The notes below the pieces were generated by a model. That model saw only the letters and a list, made by a program, of their open reading frames with translations. It ran no database searches and was not told where the DNA came from. The position numbers and the translations under genes were made by a program. From Dehalococcoidales bacterium (GTDB lineage: Bacteria > Chloroflexota > Dehalococcoidia > Dehalococcoidales > ARS1013), in contig DAOWHE010000097.1 in assembly GCA_030641585.1 (NCBI GenBank), forward strand, positions 1 to 16,678: a stretch of DNA of 16,678 nt, in the 5' to 3' direction. Positions 14,408 through 16,678 of this stretch are shown piece after piece (within the stretch, counting starts at the first letter, position 1; every line of letters begins with the position of its first letter).

Positions 14408-15244
14408 ATGCGGGTGACTATTGACCAGATAAAGGAAATGAAGCTTAAGGGTGACAAAATCGCCATGCTCACCGCCTATGACTACACCACGGCCAAGATA
14501 ATTGATGAGGTGGGCATACCCCTTATTCTGGTTGGTGACAGCTTAGGCATGGTGGTCCTGGGCTATGACTCAACCATACCGGTAACCATGGCGGAGATGC
14601 TACACCATACCAAGGCTGTGTTGCGGGGAAGTAAAAGGGCGATGGTAATTGGCGATATGCCATTTATGACCTACCACATCAGTACTGAAGATGCACTAAA
14701 AAATGCTGCCCGCTTTATCCAGGAAGGCGGTGCCCAGGCGATAAAGCTTGAAGGTGGTCTAAGCGTAGCCGAAAAGGTAAGAAGCATTGTAAATTGTGGC
14801 ATTCCGGTAATGGGTCACATTGGGCTTACCCCCCAGTCCATTCACCAGCTTGGTGGCTTTAAGGTGCAGGGTAAAACACTAGATGCAGCCAGGAGGCTGA
14901 TTAAAGATGCTCAGGCTCTGGAGGAGGCCGGAGCTTTTGCCATTGTCCTGGAGGCTATTCCGGCTCAGCTAGCTAAAGTAATCAGCCAAAAAGTTGGTAT
15001 ACCCACCATCGGCATTGGTTCTGGAGCAGGCTGTGATGGTCAGGTTCAGATTATAAACGATATATTGGGTTCATTTACCGACTTTGTCCCCAAGCATGCC
15101 AAGCAGTATGCTAAACTCGCTGATAATATGTCAAATGCCATTACTGAATACTATAATGAGGTAAAGGGCGGCAGCTTCCCTACTGAGAAACAGAGCTTCT
15201 CTATGGATGAAAGAATACTTGAAGAGCTAACCAAAGGGGACTAA
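14408..15244 (+). CDS. panB: 3-methyl-2-oxobutanoate hydroxymethyltransferase
   Basis: PanB adds a hydroxymethyl group from methylene-tetrahydrofolate to 2-ketoisovalerate, giving ketopantoate. The 278-residue protein is a TIM barrel with metal and substrate ligands in LVGDSLGMV (Asp44), VIGDMPFMTY (Asp83) and AIKLEGG (Glu115), and the catalytic glutamate in IVLEAIP (Glu182). PVMGHIGLTPQSIHQLGG and GIGSGAGCDGQVQIINDILG are also classic. The ribosome-binding site AAAGGAG (14394-14400) overlaps the panD stop and lies seven bases before the ATG. The enzyme draws on the same one-carbon folate pool as the MetF encoded in this window, though that is a metabolic link, not a sign of a shared complex. 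Confidence 0.97.
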   Translation: MRVTIDQIKEMKLKGDKIAMLTAYDYTTAKIIDEVGIPLILVGDSLGMVVLGYDSTIPVTMAEMLHHTKAVLRGSKRAMVIGDMPFMTYHISTEDALKNAARFIQEGGAQAIKLEGGLSVAEKVRSIVNCGIPVMGHIGLTPQSIHQLGGFKVQGKTLDAARRLIKDAQALEEAGAFAIVLEAIPAQLAKVISQKVGIPTIGIGSGAGCDGQVQIINDILGSFTDFVPKHAKQYAKLADNMSNAITEYYNEVKGGSFPTEKQSFSMDERILEELTKGD

Positions 15245-15371
15245 AGGTCTTGTTTAAGATTACTTATCTACTCTATCCCCTGTATGTCCTTCGTCTCTAA
15301 AGGGAAAAGATAAAGAAAGAAGGGGTTGATGCCCTCTTGAACCCACTAATAATTGCTCCAGGGTAAGGAGA

Positions 15372-15400
15372 GCTAAAGAGAGGTGAGGCCTCTCTTTAGC
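15372..15400. repeat. Perfect 12-bp inverted repeat
   Basis: GCTAAAGAGAGG (15372-15383) and its exact complement CCTCTCTTTAGC (15389-15400) flank a 5-base loop, TGAGG. It is not followed by a T-run on either strand, so a terminator role is unlikely. Confidence 0.85.
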
Positions 15401-15512
15401 AATTGCCCCCTTTCCCTATTCTAGGTTAGTAGCTGGGGAGCTTTAGAGGGGCGGAGCCCCGCTTGCATTACTTCCCCACTTTGTTTGAAGGAGCTGGTTT
15501 AATGAGGTGTTT

Positions 15513-15536
15513 AAGAGGGGGTGAAAAGCCCCTCTT
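15513..15536. repeat. Inverted repeat, 8-bp stem
   Basis: AAGAGGGG (15513-15520) and CCCCTCTT (15529-15536) surround an 8-base loop, GTGAAAAG. The arms resemble the neighbouring palindromes (GAGGGG...CCCCTC). Confidence 0.75.
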
Positions 15537-15548
15537 CTAAAAACTCTC

Positions 15549-15573
15549 CCCCCGCCCTTATCAAGGGAGGGGG
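15549..15573. repeat. Imperfect inverted repeat, C-rich/G-rich
   Basis: CCCCC, one mismatch, then CCCTT on the left pairs with AAGGG, the mismatch, then GGGGG on the right around a 3-base loop (ATC). The strong C-run/G-run asymmetry may also allow G-rich structures on the plus strand downstream. Confidence 0.65.
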
Positions 15574-15585
15574 ATAAAGTGGGTT

Positions 15586-15612
15586 CCCAGGAAAATCGAA
15601 GATTTTTCTGGG
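15586..15612. repeat. 12-bp inverted repeat with one G-T pair
   Basis: CCCAGGAAAATC (15586-15597) and GATTTTTCTGGG (15601-15612) flank a GAA loop. One position is a G-T wobble on this strand and the rest pair perfectly. Confidence 0.75.
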
Positions 15613-15671
15613 TGCTTAAAGGGGGAGGGTTACCCCATAAAAAGCTAAAGGGGGTGAGGTAGATAACCTCT

Positions 15672-16502
15672 ATGAAAGTCATTGAAAAAATAGATGAAAT
15701 GAAAAGGCTTCGGCTCAAGCTTGCCGAGTCGGTCGGCTTTGTGCCCACCATGGGCTACCTCCACCAAGGGCACCTGTCTCTGGTCAGACGAGCCAGGTCT
15801 GAAAACCAATCAGTAATAGTCAGTATATTTGTTAACCCAACTCAGTTTGGCCCCCGGGAGGATTTTAGCAGTTATCCACGTGATACAGAGTGTGACCTAG
15901 CTTTGTTAAAGAAAGAAAGGGTTGATGTTGTCTTTATACCCTCGGCAGACGAAATGTATCCACCACAATTTGATAGCTGGGTGGTGGTTGATAAGCTAGC
16001 CCGGCGACTGGAGGGTGCCTGCCGCCCCGGTCACTTCTGGGGTGTTACCACAGTTTGCACCAAGCTATTTAACATAGCCCAGCCAGCTAGAGCCTACTTC
16101 GGGCAAAAGGATGCTCAACAGCTGGTAGTCATCAAGAAGATGGTTTCCGACCTGAATATGAACCTGGAGATAGTTACCCTGCCCACAGTGCGTGAGCCTG
16201 ATGGCCTGGCAATAAGCAGCCGTAACATCTATCTCAACCCCGGGGAGCGTCAGGCGGCAACAGTTCTCTACCGGGCACTCGCTCTGGCTCTCCAGCTATA
16301 CGCACAGGGAGAAACAGATGCTGAGCGATTACGCCAGAAAATGATAGCCCTACTTCAAAAAGAACCGCTGGCTGAAATTGATTATGTCTCTATTGCTAAC
16401 CTTAGGACGCTGGATGAGTTAGCCAAGGTTACTTCCCCGGCTCTGGTATCACTGGCGGTAAAAATCGGCAAAACGAGGCTGATAGATAATATAATGCTAT
16501 GA
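15672..16502 (+). CDS. panC: Pantothenate synthetase (pantoate--beta-alanine ligase)
   Basis: PanC joins pantoate and beta-alanine through a pantoyl-adenylate, the last step of pantothenate synthesis. The 276-residue protein is full length. It has the nucleotidyl-transferase motif VPTMGYLHQGHLSL (His31, His34), IFVNPTQFGPREDFSSYPR, the FGQKDAQQL substrate region, the KMSKS-equivalent LAISSRNIYL, and the family C-terminus KTRLIDN. The start at ATG 15672 gives the usual N-terminus, but the purine-rich GGGGGTGAGGT ends eleven bases upstream. A small hairpin, GAGGT/ACCTC (15656-15670), includes that site and could shorten the effective distance or hide it. It is separated from panB by 427 bp of repeats, so it may have its own promoter. 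Confidence 0.97.
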   Translation: MKVIEKIDEMKRLRLKLAESVGFVPTMGYLHQGHLSLVRRARSENQSVIVSIFVNPTQFGPREDFSSYPRDTECDLALLKKERVDVVFIPSADEMYPPQFDSWVVVDKLARRLEGACRPGHFWGVTTVCTKLFNIAQPARAYFGQKDAQQLVVIKKMVSDLNMNLEIVTLPTVREPDGLAISSRNIYLNPGERQAATVLYRALALALQLYAQGETDAERLRQKMIALLQKEPLAEIDYVSIANLRTLDELAKVTSPALVSLAVKIGKTRLIDNIML

Positions 16503-16574
16503 TACCCAGCATAGCTAAATACAACCCAATTGCTGCTTTCTCACAAAACGCCGGTCTGCTCCAGCAGCATTCTC

Positions 16575-16603
16575 TTGACACTCATACTGCCAACAGCTAC
16601 AAT
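16575..16603 (+). promoter_or_regulatory. Strong sigma70-type promoter of the tRNA-Phe gene
   Basis: TTGACA (16575-16580), a 17-bp spacer, and TACAAT (16598-16603) give a predicted start near 16610, three bases before the mature tRNA. The hexamers and spacer length equal those of the pan operon promoter. Confidence 0.8.
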
Positions 16604-16612
16604 AATCCTTGT

Positions 16613-16678
<66 letters not shown>

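Larger units (their letters stand above)
15245..15671 (+). other. 427-bp intergenic stretch between panB and panC, rich in palindromes
   Basis: No convincing gene lies here. The stretch holds at least five hairpin-forming palindromes: 15372-15400, 15448-15460 (GGGGC/GCCCC around GGA), 15513-15536, 15549-15573 and 15586-15612. It also holds runs of G on this strand, with two copies of TAAAGGGGG. Motifs recur in variant form: GCTAAAG...GGTGAGG appears near 15372 and again near 15643. None of the stems is followed by a T-run, so they are not standard terminators. A possible promoter for panC is TTGATG (15326-15331), 16 bp, AATAAT (15348-15353). The best reading is decayed copies of an interspersed palindromic repeat family. 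Confidence 0.7.

Noticed and set aside
15443..15751. 102-codon antisense open frame across the palindrome-rich gap into panC
   Set aside because: It is built largely from the repeat arms (low-complexity serine, proline and leucine) and runs into panC; no recognisable domain.

Overview
The window looks like chromosomal DNA of a strictly anaerobic bacterium of roughly 50% G+C. My best guess is Chloroflexota, class Dehalococcoidia or a relative. That guess is inference: it rests on the flavin-based Hdr/Flx redox genes, on genes packed with TTG/GTG starts, on a DUF2520-panD-panB-panC pantothenate cluster, and on G-rich palindromic repeats in the longest gap. There is no phage, insertion sequence or CRISPR array, and every gene looks intact except the two features cut by the window edges.

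Layout. (1) 1-1727: the 3' part of an ABC ATPase gene translationally coupled to its ABC-2 permease, an exporter. (2) 1793-4153, minus strand: queA (tRNA queuosine synthesis) followed by a membrane GT-C/GT87-like glycosyltransferase. (3) 4316-12006: a redox island of eight genes in two convergent blocks. On the plus strand is an MvhD-like subunit, two related di-cluster iron-sulfur proteins and an FAD/NAD(P)/[2Fe-2S] subunit, which reads as a flxD-C-B-A module. On the minus strand is hdrC-hdrB-hdrA-metF. (4) 12121-12900: surE. (5) 12954-16502: a strong sigma70-type promoter, a structured leader of about 170 nt, a DUF2520 Rossmann oxidoreductase, panD and panB, then a palindrome-rich 427-bp gap, then panC. 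(6) 16575-16678: a second strong promoter driving a tRNA-Phe(GAA) gene cut by the right edge.

How the genes fit together. The main inference is that the Flx module (NAD(P)H oxidation) and HdrABC (electron-bifurcating heterodisulfide-reductase-type core) form one soluble complex, joined by the MvhD-like protein. With metF in the hdr transcription unit, the natural electron acceptor or donor is methylene-/methyl-tetrahydrofolate, the reduction step of the Wood-Ljungdahl methyl branch. No metV is present, unlike the Moorella MetFV-HdrABC-MvhD arrangement. The pan block can make pantothenate from ketoisovalerate and aspartate if the DUF2520 protein, or a gene elsewhere, supplies ketopantoate reductase; no panE is present here.
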